The notes below the pieces were generated by a model. That model ran no database searches. It had not been told where the DNA came from and was given only the letters and a program-made list of their open reading frames with translations. The translations under genes and the position numbers were made by a program. 64,000 nt of DNA from an uncultured Luminiphilus sp. (GTDB taxonomy: Bacteria; Pseudomonadota; Gammaproteobacteria; Pseudomonadales; Halieaceae). The stretch spans positions 1 through 64,000 of the forward strand of contig CALKDK010000006.1 of assembly GCA_938084055.1 (NCBI GenBank). Reading direction: 5' to 3'. Of the stretch, positions 49,147 to 58,495 are shown one piece after another (positions within the stretch are counted from its first letter, which is position 1; each line of letters begins with the position of its first letter).

Positions 49147-50529
49147 TTGAATAAGGCAGAAGATAAGAAACAGGGTGACGGAGGCCGCTTCAAGGGCACG
49201 ACCTTTCAAGATCTATTGGACCTGGAAAACGTCGAGGTCCCAGAATTTCTGCGAATGAAAAGTAATCCACACCTCGGAGACGAAGACCTCTCGGTGGCTC
49301 GCTACATCGATCAGGAATTCTTTGATCGTGAGAAATCCCATATGTGGTCCAGGGTCTGGCAGATGGTCTGTCGGGAGGAGGATATCGCTGAACCCGGTGA
49401 CCACCACGTTTACAACATTATCGACAGCAGTGTGATTGTTACACGCACGCCATCGGGCACGATCAAGGGATTCATTAACAGCTGCCTGCACCGCGGTCGG
49501 TGCCTGCGGGACGAGTCGGGCACCGTAAATGAATTCCGGTGCCCCTTCCATGGGGCCACCTGGAATCTCGACGGTGAATTCCAGGGCATTCCCTGCCAGT
49601 GGGATTTCGAGCATCTTGAAGACCGGGATATGTCGCTACCGGAGGTGCAGACGGGAACCTGGGGTGGCTTCGTCTTCATCAACTTTGATCCCAACTGCCC
49701 GTCGCTTGAAAGTTACATGGAAATCATGCCTGACCACTTTTCACGCTACCCCCTGGAAAACTACTTTAAGGGCGTGCACGTGCAGCGCGTGATGAACTGC
49801 AATTGGAAGGTGGGGGCCGAAGCATTTATGGAGTCCTGGCACACGGTCGAAACCCACAAGCAAATTCTTACTTTTACAGGGGACGAGAATTCCCAATACG
49901 ACACGTTTGGCGACAATGTCAGCCGTTCGGTAACGCCGATGGCCGTTCATAGTCCGCATCTGGACAGTATTTCAGACGAAGCCATCATCCGTGACATTCT
50001 GAAATTATCCGGTCGTATGGCGCTGGATAGCGATGAGGGTGTTGAGATGCCCAACGGTATTTCAGCGCGGCGCTACGTGGCGGACATGAATCGGGAGATG
50101 TTCGAGGAAGCCTCTGGACAGGACCTCTCTGACGCCACCATGGCCGAGTTAGAGGACGCCATTCTCTACAGTCTGTTCCCCAACTTCCAGGTATGGATTG
50201 GTTACAACGGCAATATTGTCTACCGCTTTCTACCCAATGGTAATGATCCCCACAGCTGTATCTTTGACATTATGATCCTCCTGCGCTACCCGGAGGGCTC
50301 AGAACGCCCTGATCCGGCGACTTGCATTGTGCTTCCGGTGGAAGAACCTTTTTCTTCTGTTCCTGAACTCGGCGCACTTGGCCCGGTCTTTGACCAGGAC
50401 GATGCGAACCTGCCGGCGGTGCAGCGCGGCATGAGAGCGTCACGAAAAGGTGCAGTAAGCCTCGCCAGTTACCAGGAAAGTCGCATTCGCCACCTTCACG
50501 CCACCCTCGATAAATACCTCAGTGGTTGA
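49147..50529 (+). CDS. Rieske aromatic-ring-hydroxylating oxygenase, alpha subunit
   Basis: CLHRGRCLRDESGTVNEFRCPFHGATWNLDG; ESWHTVETHKQ. Confidence 0.93.
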   Translation: MNKAEDKKQGDGGRFKGTTFQDLLDLENVEVPEFLRMKSNPHLGDEDLSVARYIDQEFFDREKSHMWSRVWQMVCREEDIAEPGDHHVYNIIDSSVIVTRTPSGTIKGFINSCLHRGRCLRDESGTVNEFRCPFHGATWNLDGEFQGIPCQWDFEHLEDRDMSLPEVQTGTWGGFVFINFDPNCPSLESYMEIMPDHFSRYPLENYFKGVHVQRVMNCNWKVGAEAFMESWHTVETHKQILTFTGDENSQYDTFGDNVSRSVTPMAVHSPHLDSISDEAIIRDILKLSGRMALDSDEGVEMPNGISARRYVADMNREMFEEASGQDLSDATMAELEDAILYSLFPNFQVWIGYNGNIVYRFLPNGNDPHSCIFDIMILLRYPEGSERPDPATCIVLPVEEPFSSVPELGALGPVFDQDDANLPAVQRGMRASRKGAVSLASYQESRIRHLHATLDKYLSG

Positions 50530-50539
50530 GGAGTTCGAA

Positions 50540-51349
50540 ATGAAAGAAGCCCGGACAGCCGGTCGTATTAACGGCATTCTTGTCGCCAGCGGCGCCTGGC
50601 ATGATATTGATTTTGCACGTCTGGAACTGCTGAAATTGCTCGCAGAATTCGATCGGGTGCGTATCCGTGTTTTTGAGGATTACGAAAATCTTGAGGCCCT
50701 CGCGGAAGCTGATTTTCTGGTCAGTTACACCTGCAATGTGGTTCCCTCGCTCGCCGCCCAGGAGGGGCTGCGAGACTGGGTCGCTGAAGGCGGTCGCTGG
50801 TATGCGCTGCACGGCACCAATTCGATTATTCGCCTCATGTCAGACGGTATATTTGAAACCCCGGACTGGGCACCCCTGTTTGCAGACACGCTGGGCTCCA
50901 TGTTTCGCTCTCACCCGCCCATCGAGCCCTACGCCGTCACCGTCGCGGATCCTGACCACCCGCTGGTGGCGGGTCTCGATGCATTTGAGGCCACCGATGA
51001 GCTGTATCTGATGCATACCCATGGTGATCTTAAAGTGCTTCTTGAGACTGAGTTTGGGGGCGACGCACCGGGATTCAGAGAGGATCAATGGCCTGACGGA
51101 AAACATCCCGTGTTCTACATCAAGGAACAGGGCAAAGGCGCCGTGCTGTACCTGACCCTGGGGCACTGTCGTCACCATTACGATATGCAGCCGCTCATGG
51201 ATTATTGGCCCAATATCGAGCGCTGCGCATGGGACACACCACAATTTTACGAGCTGTTAAGGCGAGGATTGGCCTGGGCCATGGAGCCGGTTGAGGCAAC
51301 CAGCCTCGCCGCTGCCGCTGCAGCACGCGCCAATGCGCCCACGCTCTAG
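50540..51349 (+). CDS. ThuA-like (glutamine-amidotransferase-fold) protein
   Basis: AWHDIDFARLELLKLLAE...ADFLVSYTCN...LRDWVAEGGRWYALHG...PVFYIKEQGKGAVLYLTLGHCRHHYD. Confidence 0.75.
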   Translation: MKEARTAGRINGILVASGAWHDIDFARLELLKLLAEFDRVRIRVFEDYENLEALAEADFLVSYTCNVVPSLAAQEGLRDWVAEGGRWYALHGTNSIIRLMSDGIFETPDWAPLFADTLGSMFRSHPPIEPYAVTVADPDHPLVAGLDAFEATDELYLMHTHGDLKVLLETEFGGDAPGFREDQWPDGKHPVFYIKEQGKGAVLYLTLGHCRHHYDMQPLMDYWPNIERCAWDTPQFYELLRRGLAWAMEPVEATSLAAAAAARANAPTL

Positions 51350-53288
51350 GCGAGACTCGGTGCGCCCGGCCCTGAAAAAACCCCGTGGCGTTGGTCTGTG
51401 GCTGCGGCTGCTGTTGCCCCCCTTCATGTTTGGCAACCTGCTGGTTACTCAGGCTGCAGCCGCTGGCTCATCCGTCCAGCAGGGCAGTAATGCCCTTGCG
51501 TCAGGTACCTACTCCCCTGTAGTAGCGCATGATGAGCGACAGTTGCTCTGGGGAGACACCCACCTGCACTCCAATGTCTCCGCCGATGCATTCACCCTCG
51601 GCTCACGCATGGGACCCGCACAGGCCTACCGCTTTGCGATGGGTTTGCAGGTGACTAACGAGGTGGGACAGACCGCCAGGCTGCGGACCCCATTGGACTT
51701 TCTCGCGCTGACGGACCACGCCGAGTACCACGGTGTATTTCCACTGCTGGAAAATCGAAATTCCGAATTGGATGGCTGGCCGCTGGGTCAGCAAATGGCC
51801 GACCTGCTGCAGGCCGACAAAAACATTGAGTTGGCCAAGTTATTTTCCGATGCAATCCAAAGCACAGATCCTGCACTTCGAACCCCCGGGCCGCTGGTTG
51901 AAAGTGCCTGGCACGCCAGCATTGATGCCGCTGAGGCTGCCTATACTCCCGGTGTCTTTACGACCTTGATCGGGTACGAATGGACCTCAATGGTGACCGG
52001 TGACAACTTACATCGGGTGGTCCTTTTTCGTGATGGCCCCGAACGAACGCAGCAGGTCATTCCTTTTTCTGCCCAGGACAGCACGGATCCGGAAGCCCTC
52101 TGGTCAGCATTGTCAGACTACGAGACAGGTACCGGTGGGCGGGTCATGGCCATTCCACACAACGGCAACCTGAGTAATGGACGCATGTTCAGCCCACAGC
52201 GAAACGACGGCCAATCCCTCGATGCCAACTACGCAATGCAACGACGCTACTGGGAACCCCTCTATGAGATGACGCAGGTCAAGGGCGATGCCGAGACCCA
52301 CCCACGCCTGTCCCCAGAGGATCCTTTTGCCGACTTTGAAACATGGGATGACGGTAACATTACGCTCACCACCCCCAAGCAAGAGCAGATGCTAGCTTAT
52401 GAGTATGCGCGCTCAGCACTGGGGTTGGGCCTGGCCCACCGGGAAGACCTTGGGGTTAATCCATTCGACTTTGGTGTCATTGGCTCCAGCGACATCCACA
52501 CGGCACTGTCCACCGTGGAGGAGGATAATTACTTCGGAAAATTCCTCCATGACGGACCCGCGCCGGGTCGCACTGAACTGAAAATGGCGGGGCAGCTACA
52601 ACAAATCTGGCGCATGGTGTCCTCGGGATTGGCTGCGGTCTGGGCGACGGAGAACACCCGGGAGGCGATTTTTGATGCCATGGTACGACGCGAGGTCTAC
52701 GCCACCACCGGTAGTCGTATCCGGGTACGGGTATTCGGTGGCTGGGACTTCGATGGGAATGTCCTGAGTGCGTCAAATTGGGCCGAGTTAGGCTACGCCA
52801 ACGGCGCGCCTATGGGGGGTTACCTGACACCGCCACCGTTGGCAGGTGCCGCACCAACCCTCATGATCAAGGCGCAAAAAGATCCCGATTCTGCCCACCT
52901 TGACCGACTGCAGGTCATCAAGGGCTGGCTGGACAAGACGGGCAAGAACCATGAAAAAGTCTATGATGTCACTGCCTCAGCTGGACGCGCCCGGGATCCA
53001 CATTCTGGCCTCTATGAACCCGTTCAGGACACCACCGACCTGAGTCAAGCCACCTACAGTAATCGCTTTGGCTCTGCCCTCCTTGAAGGTGTCTGGCGAG
53101 ATCCTGATTTCGATGCTTCACAGGCAGCCTTTTACTACGTCAGGGTGCTTGAGATTCCGACACCGCGCTGGACAACCTACGACGCCGTGCGCTTTGGTGA
53201 ACAGCGGGCCGCTGGCGATGTCGGCAAACTGCAGGAACGCGCGTACACCTCGGCCATCTGGTATTACCCCCACGAAAATAATCCCTGA
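51333..53288 (+). CDS. DUF3604 domain protein (putative secreted metal-dependent hydrolase), copy B
   Basis: Signal-like N-term; LLWGDTHLHSNVSADAFTLGSRMG, FLALTDHAEYH, GVIGSSDIHTALS. Confidence 0.88.
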   Translation: MRPRSRRDSVRPALKKPRGVGLWLRLLLPPFMFGNLLVTQAAAAGSSVQQGSNALASGTYSPVVAHDERQLLWGDTHLHSNVSADAFTLGSRMGPAQAYRFAMGLQVTNEVGQTARLRTPLDFLALTDHAEYHGVFPLLENRNSELDGWPLGQQMADLLQADKNIELAKLFSDAIQSTDPALRTPGPLVESAWHASIDAAEAAYTPGVFTTLIGYEWTSMVTGDNLHRVVLFRDGPERTQQVIPFSAQDSTDPEALWSALSDYETGTGGRVMAIPHNGNLSNGRMFSPQRNDGQSLDANYAMQRRYWEPLYEMTQVKGDAETHPRLSPEDPFADFETWDDGNITLTTPKQEQMLAYEYARSALGLGLAHREDLGVNPFDFGVIGSSDIHTALSTVEEDNYFGKFLHDGPAPGRTELKMAGQLQQIWRMVSSGLAAVWATENTREAIFDAMVRREVYATTGSRIRVRVFGGWDFDGNVLSASNWAELGYANGAPMGGYLTPPPLAGAAPTLMIKAQKDPDSAHLDRLQVIKGWLDKTGKNHEKVYDVTASAGRARDPHSGLYEPVQDTTDLSQATYSNRFGSALLEGVWRDPDFDASQAAFYYVRVLEIPTPRWTTYDAVRFGEQRAAGDVGKLQERAYTSAIWYYPHENNP

Positions 53289-53417
53289 CTAACCTTGAAC
53301 TGCCGTACCATAAGGCCACTGCCGGATGCCGTTAGATGACGACCCTTTCTCGGGCCTCGTTAGCATGCGAACCGTGCACCGGTCAAACCAAAGCGCTTTG
53401 TACAGGAGTCAATAGCC

Positions 53418-53546
53418 ATGGAAGGGCTGGAATTAATGGGCTTTATTTTTGGAGTTTTTGGCGTAGTCGCCCTGGTCAGATTGGAAAAGCTCACCAAGAC
53501 CCTGAAAGAAAAAGGCATTCTTGAAGAGAACTACAAGGAAGAATAG
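53418..53546 (+). CDS. 42-aa small membrane-type protein MEGLELMGFIFGVFGVVALVRLEKLTKTLKEKGILEENYKEE
   Basis: ATG 53418, TAG ending 53546; AGGAG at 53403-53407; hydrophobic N-terminal half plus charged C-terminal helix. Below ORF-track length cutoff. Confidence 0.75.
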   Translation: MEGLELMGFIFGVFGVVALVRLEKLTKTLKEKGILEENYKEE

Positions 53547-53615
53547 TCCACCCGAGGGTCCACCTCGGTCACCCGTCATCGGCGTTTGGACGCCAACCGC
53601 CGCCGGAGGGTCGTT

Positions 53616-56042
53616 TCAAATAGAATCGATCTCTGCGAGCAGCGCCGCCTCGTCAACCGCATCAATCTGCTCAGCCGGGAGAAATTGTTCCGCATAGGAA
53701 CGATAAACCCCCGAAGTAATCAGGAGACGAACCAGGTCGGGGTCAAGGTGACTGTCCGCCGCCATCTTGATCATGATTTGGAGTGCGACTGAAAGGGGTT
53801 TGGCTTTTTTATAGGGGCGATCTGAAGCTGTCAGCGCCTCCATAACATCCGCAACCGCGAGAATCCTCGCCGGGACCGAAAGCTGCTCCGCCTTGAGAGA
53901 TCGCGGGTAGCCCGTGCCATCAAGCTTCTCGTGGTGGCCACCGGCATATTCGGGTATGCGACTCAGTTCGTCGGGCCAGGGCAGCGACTCGAGCATTTTA
54001 ATGGTCGCAATAATGTGCTCATTGATAACATAACGATCTTCTGGGGTCAGCGTACCCCGCTGGATGGAAAGATTGTAAATCTCCCCAAGATTCTGCTTGA
54101 ACTCGCCGGGCGTCATTGTGAACGCCAGCCCTGCATAGCGTGACTGGGCCATATCATCTTGGAAAACGTGCTCCGGCCGATCTGACAGCAGTGTCTCCAC
54201 CGCGGGCGTCTCGCCTGGAAATCGGCTCAAATGGAGCTCCTCTGCTGGAGATAAACCCAGGCGGTTGTCCAGATACCGCGTCCAGGTAGTCGCGCCTACC
54301 GAGCGCAACCGAGCCAGTCGCTTCTCATCCATGAACTCACCACCCACGTTGCACTCTGCGACGAAGACAAAGTCGGCCATTAATTCACGCCGCTCCTCAG
54401 CGAGTTGTGCAGCCAGGACCGCCTCTGCGTCGGGCTGCTCATGCCGCTGTTCCAGGTAGCGGATATGCGCATCCCGCAACAAGACTTCGAAACGCATTCG
54501 CACTTCGTGAATGCGGTTGTACTGGGCTTCCAGCTTGCTGCCCTTATCCACAATATGCTCAGGGGTCGTAATCTTGCCGCAGTCGTGCAGCCACGCCGCA
54601 AGTCGAAACTCACGCCACGCCTCCTCGCCAACAAGCTCAAAATTCACAAAAGGTGTCGAATCATTCTGGGAGGCCGCTTGCGCAAGGGCTATTCCCAGTT
54701 CGGGCACTCGCTCACAGTGACCGGCCGTGTAAGGCGATTTCTGATCAATGGCATCGGCAATCAGGCGAACAATACTGTCGTGCAATGTTTGCTGCTGAAG
54801 CTGGTAGTGCTGGATATCCTCCGCCATGCTGACAAGGGAGCCAGACAACCTTGCCAATTCAGTGATACGCGTCCGAACGGGCACCACAGCCTCAAATTTA
54901 CGTTCGCTTATTTTCCCCGTTTCACCCGCCAGTGCCCGTATCGGTTTCACCAACTTGGCGGCCGCCCACAGGGCAGCAAGAATGCCGAGAATTGATACGA
55001 CAAACGATACCCCGAGGCCTCTAAGCAATGCGGCCCGGGCAGGCTCGAGTACCTCGGTAACGCTGGCACTGAGCGCGATAAACCCGAGTTGCCGCGAATC
55101 ACCAAAACTGCCAACCCGGTTGATGTACATGTAGTAGGGTTCGCCACCCACATCGCGCGTCACCAGTTGCCCCCAAATTTCCGGATCAGAGCTCAGGGAT
55201 GTGAGCGCCGCCAGCCTTTGGCTGTGCTGGGGACCAGCTTCATCCCGGCCCTCACCACCGCCGTCAGTTCGCGCCAGCGCCTTACCGGATTCGTCGAAAA
55301 AAACCGCCAGATATGAGTCGGGATAGATATCCTGCCTAAGGCTGTCATTAAGGCTCGATAACAGCATGATCGCACCCGCGACGTAGCCGTTTCGGTCGGC
55401 ACTGCTAAAGCTCAAAGCCATGCGATCCACCATGGCGAGTCGGTAGGGATCAGTTCGGTGCACCTTGAGGTATTCCGCGCCGGCAAACCACGGTCGCTTA
55501 TTGGCTTGATAGTCACTGGGTTTTTGCAGCGATCTCTGTTGGTCGAGGCCTTCGTTCAGGAATTCGAGTCGTTCCATCCGACCCGCTGGGCCATCGAAAA
55601 CCTTGTTGACTACCCATCGCTCCCCAGGAGCGGCCTCCCAGAGATCGCGAATACCGGCCTCCGCGTCAAGATTGGAAACCTCAATATAGTCTCCACTGGG
55701 GTGCCCTATAAAAGCGCTAAAAATATGATCGCCCTTGTGGAGCAGGGCCGACATCCCGTCGATCAAAGGGTGCTCTACCGAATCACCCAGTGGGTGATTG
55801 ATATCGGGGTTGCTCGCGAGCGCAAGTGCTATTTGCTCTCCCTCGCGCTCAAGGTTCGATGCGCCCAGCGTGATCTGGTGCGTAATGAGCCTGAAGCGTT
55901 CTTCGGCCTCTCCTTTTCTGTCCACAAACTCCCGGCTGGCCTGCAGCAGGGTGATGGCGCCCGACGTCAGGAGAATGGGAAGGATCACCAGCCCCAGGAG
56001 TATCAGCCGGATACCTAACACCTGATGACCCCGCAAACACAA
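53616..56042 (-). CDS. membrane-anchored HD-GYP domain protein (sensor/HAMP + HD-GYP phosphodiesterase-like)
   Basis: N-terminal TM, second TM VVSILGILAALWAA; WLHDCGK and HHEKLDGTGYP. Confidence 0.9.
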   Translation of the reverse strand: MCLRGHQVLGIRLILLGLVILPILLTSGAITLLQASREFVDRKGEAEERFRLITHQITLGASNLEREGEQIALALASNPDINHPLGDSVEHPLIDGMSALLHKGDHIFSAFIGHPSGDYIEVSNLDAEAGIRDLWEAAPGERWVVNKVFDGPAGRMERLEFLNEGLDQQRSLQKPSDYQANKRPWFAGAEYLKVHRTDPYRLAMVDRMALSFSSADRNGYVAGAIMLLSSLNDSLRQDIYPDSYLAVFFDESGKALARTDGGGEGRDEAGPQHSQRLAALTSLSSDPEIWGQLVTRDVGGEPYYMYINRVGSFGDSRQLGFIALSASVTEVLEPARAALLRGLGVSFVVSILGILAALWAAAKLVKPIRALAGETGKISERKFEAVVPVRTRITELARLSGSLVSMAEDIQHYQLQQQTLHDSIVRLIADAIDQKSPYTAGHCERVPELGIALAQAASQNDSTPFVNFELVGEEAWREFRLAAWLHDCGKITTPEHIVDKGSKLEAQYNRIHEVRMRFEVLLRDAHIRYLEQRHEQPDAEAVLAAQLAEERRELMADFVFVAECNVGGEFMDEKRLARLRSVGATTWTRYLDNRLGLSPAEELHLSRFPGETPAVETLLSDRPEHVFQDDMAQSRYAGLAFTMTPGEFKQNLGEIYNLSIQRGTLTPEDRYVINEHIIATIKMLESLPWPDELSRIPEYAGGHHEKLDGTGYPRSLKAEQLSVPARILAVADVMEALTASDRPYKKAKPLSVALQIMIKMAADSHLDPDLVRLLITSGVYRSYAEQFLPAEQIDAVDEAALLAEIDSI

Positions 56043-56138
56043 ATGAACGCCTCGGTTGTCAACGGAGGCCCAGAGGCTGAACGGGTCAACCGGGCGCTTC
56101 CGAGCCCCCTAGCCAAGGCGCAATGTGTCAGCCAGCCG

Positions 56139-56549
56139 CTACCCGGCCCGCTTGGCTTTAAACGCTTCATGAGCCGCACGCATGGGTGCTGCATCAAAAT
56201 AGTAAGGCTTGATTTCACACACCTTGTCGTCCCGAAATCGGAACATCTCACACAGGTACGCGGGTTCCAGCCCGTCGGCAAACTCAAAGTATAGGATTGC
56301 GACCACATGCTCTCCCCCCACGGTCATCCCTGTGCGCTGGACGCCAGTGACCTCCACCATGCCAAAAACCTGGGCATAGAGGTTGCGCAGCGCTGTGATG
56401 CCCGTGTAAGTCCCGGCCATAGGCGTATCGTCGGCCTCCGTGATGAAGAAGTCATCGGTCAGCATTGTTTCACAGCTGTCAAAATCCCCGACCGCAGAGC
56501 GCTCATACAGTTTATTTACAATCGCTATTTTTTCATCGTCAGCCAGCAT
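56139..56549 (-). CDS. SnoaL/NTF2-like protein
   Basis: IAIVNKLYERSAVGDFDSCETMLTDDFFITEADDTPMAGTYTG; likely start MLADDEK. Confidence 0.85.
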   Translation of the reverse strand: MLADDEKIAIVNKLYERSAVGDFDSCETMLTDDFFITEADDTPMAGTYTGITALRNLYAQVFGMVEVTGVQRTGMTVGGEHVVAILYFEFADGLEPAYLCEMFRFRDDKVCEIKPYYFDAAPMRAAHEAFKAKRAG

Positions 56550-56562
56550 TTTTTCGTCTCCC

Positions 56563-57783
56563 CTATTTTGAAAATCGCTCAATGATTTGCTTACCCAATG
56601 CCATCTGGTGAACCTCATCGGGACCATCTGCCTGACGGCACCAGCGCGCGTAATTGAAGTTTTCTGCCATCGACCAGTCCTCTGTGAGGCCTCCAGCACC
56701 GTGCATCTGCATACACCGGTCAATGACCGTTTGAATCATTAAGGGCACCGAGGTTTTGGTCGCTGCGATCATGGGGATCGCTGCCTTGACCCCTTCGTGA
56801 TCAATGGTCCAGCAGGTTTTAAGCACCAGCAGGCGGGCCATTTCAATCTCGGAATAGGATTTCGAAATATTTTCACGTATGGATTGATGCTTGCTTAGGG
56901 GACGGCCAAAAGTCTGGCGCCGGGTAACGCGCTGGCAGGCCTGTTCCAGGGCACGCTGTCCGGCGCCGATCAGGCGCATGCAATGATGCATGCGCCCCGG
57001 TGCGAGCCGCGTCTGGGCAATCTCGAATCCACGTCCCTCCCCCGCCAGCACATTCTCCAAGGGCACGCGGACGTCATTGAATACGATCTCGGCGTGGCCA
57101 AGGGGCGCGTCGTCATAGCCCAGGGTCGTCAACGGCCTGATGATCTCCACTCCGGGGGTATCCTTGGGTACCAAAATCTGGCTCTGCTGAAGATGCCTGT
57201 TGGTGTTATCCGGATCGCTCTTGCCCATGACAATCAGGATCTTGCAGCGCTCATAGAGGGCGCCGGTAATAAACCACTTCCGCCCGCTCAGCAGCCACGC
57301 GTCCCCATCCCTGCGGATGCTGAGCTGAACATTGGTTGCATCACTCGAAGCAACCTGCGGTTCCGTCATCGCGTAGGAGGACCGAATTTCACCCGCCAAC
57401 AGTGGCACCAGCCACCGGGCCTTCTGTGCCTCGGTTCCGAAATTCATGAAAACTTCCATATTGCCCGTATCAGGCGCATTGCAATTGAAAACCTCAGGGG
57501 ACCAAATCACCCGCCCCATCGCCTCGGCAAGGGGCGCATAGTCGAGGAATGTCAGTCCTCCGTGCTCGCTGTACTGCTCATGGTCCGGCGGCACAAACAG
57601 ATTCCATAACCCCTCCGAGGCTGCCTTGGCCTTCAGTTCATCCATCAATGGCAATGGGGCAAACCGATTGGCTGCGGTGGCAAGGGCGATTTTATACTCC
57701 TCCTCCCGGGGGTAGATGTGGGCATCCATGAAGGCATTCAGTGCACTCAGTAATGCCTGTGATTTGGGGGTGACCGTGTGCAT
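56563..57783 (-). CDS. acyl-CoA dehydrogenase family
   Basis: YAMTEPQVASSDATNVQLSI, GRKWFITGAL, QMHGAGGLTEDW; likely start MHTVTPK. Confidence 0.93.
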   Translation of the reverse strand: MHTVTPKSQALLSALNAFMDAHIYPREEEYKIALATAANRFAPLPLMDELKAKAASEGLWNLFVPPDHEQYSEHGGLTFLDYAPLAEAMGRVIWSPEVFNCNAPDTGNMEVFMNFGTEAQKARWLVPLLAGEIRSSYAMTEPQVASSDATNVQLSIRRDGDAWLLSGRKWFITGALYERCKILIVMGKSDPDNTNRHLQQSQILVPKDTPGVEIIRPLTTLGYDDAPLGHAEIVFNDVRVPLENVLAGEGRGFEIAQTRLAPGRMHHCMRLIGAGQRALEQACQRVTRRQTFGRPLSKHQSIRENISKSYSEIEMARLLVLKTCWTIDHEGVKAAIPMIAATKTSVPLMIQTVIDRCMQMHGAGGLTEDWSMAENFNYARWCRQADGPDEVHQMALGKQIIERFSK

Positions 57784-57832
57784 GGCGTCCTCGTTATCTT
57801 TTCTAGACAGATTCAACGTAATCCCCTGCCGG

Positions 57833-58003
57833 CTAGGGACCCAAAAACAGCACCATCACGGCTGGCAACAGGAACAGCCCCACAGCGATCGGCGTACCCA
57901 TGCCATAGCGGCCGACAGGATGGCGGGCGGATGCCAAAAACACCGGCGCCGCACCGAGACAAATGACCGGCGTTACTTCTGAGACGGAATGGGTCTCGTC
58001 CAT
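57833..58003 (-). CDS. 56-aa small protein with C-terminal hydrophobic helix
   Basis: Minus-strand ATG 58003 to TAG 57833: MDETHSVSEVTPVICLGAAPVFLASARHPVGRYGMGTPIAVGLFLLPAVMVLFLGP; AGGAG upstream inside the end of the ferredoxin gene. Not in ORF track. Confidence 0.5.
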   Translation of the reverse strand: MDETHSVSEVTPVICLGAAPVFLASARHPVGRYGMGTPIAVGLFLLPAVMVLFLGP

Positions 58004-58012
58004 GGGGCAGAC

Positions 58013-58342
58013 CTACTCCTCGGGGGCTATTTCGAGGGTTAAGCCGCCCATTACGTCGCTCAGCTGAATCTGGCAGCTCAATCTCGAGCGGGCGGGATCA
58101 AAGTGTTCCGAATAGGTCAACAGCAAATCCTCTACCTGATCTCGGGGCGGGATACGATCGACCCATTCCTCACTGATGTATACATGACAGGTGGCACAGG
58201 ACGCACAGCCGCCACAGGCGGCCTCTACACCCTGGTCACTTTCGTACAGCAACTGCATCAGCGTCTCATGCCCAGCACCCCGCCGGAGCGTGTTGGTTAC
58301 TCCATCGCGTGTAATTACTTTTATCTCGAGTTCTTCAGACAT
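58013..58342 (-). CDS. [2Fe-2S] ferredoxin (putidaredoxin/adrenodoxin type)
   Basis: EAACGGCASCATCHVYISEEW ... SRLSCQIQL. Confidence 0.92.
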   Translation of the reverse strand: MSEELEIKVITRDGVTNTLRRGAGHETLMQLLYESDQGVEAACGGCASCATCHVYISEEWVDRIPPRDQVEDLLLTYSEHFDPARSRLSCQIQLSDVMGGLTLEIAPEE

Positions 58343-58495
58343 GATGCCAATACCTCCCAAACCAATCCGGCACATTCAACACACCACGACAAGTGGCTAT
58401 GGTGCGACTGTAACATTCATTATTCAATCCGGAGCACCTGAGACAGGGGAAACATAAATGCACCATGCAGCTGTACTTTGCCAGCCATCGCACTG

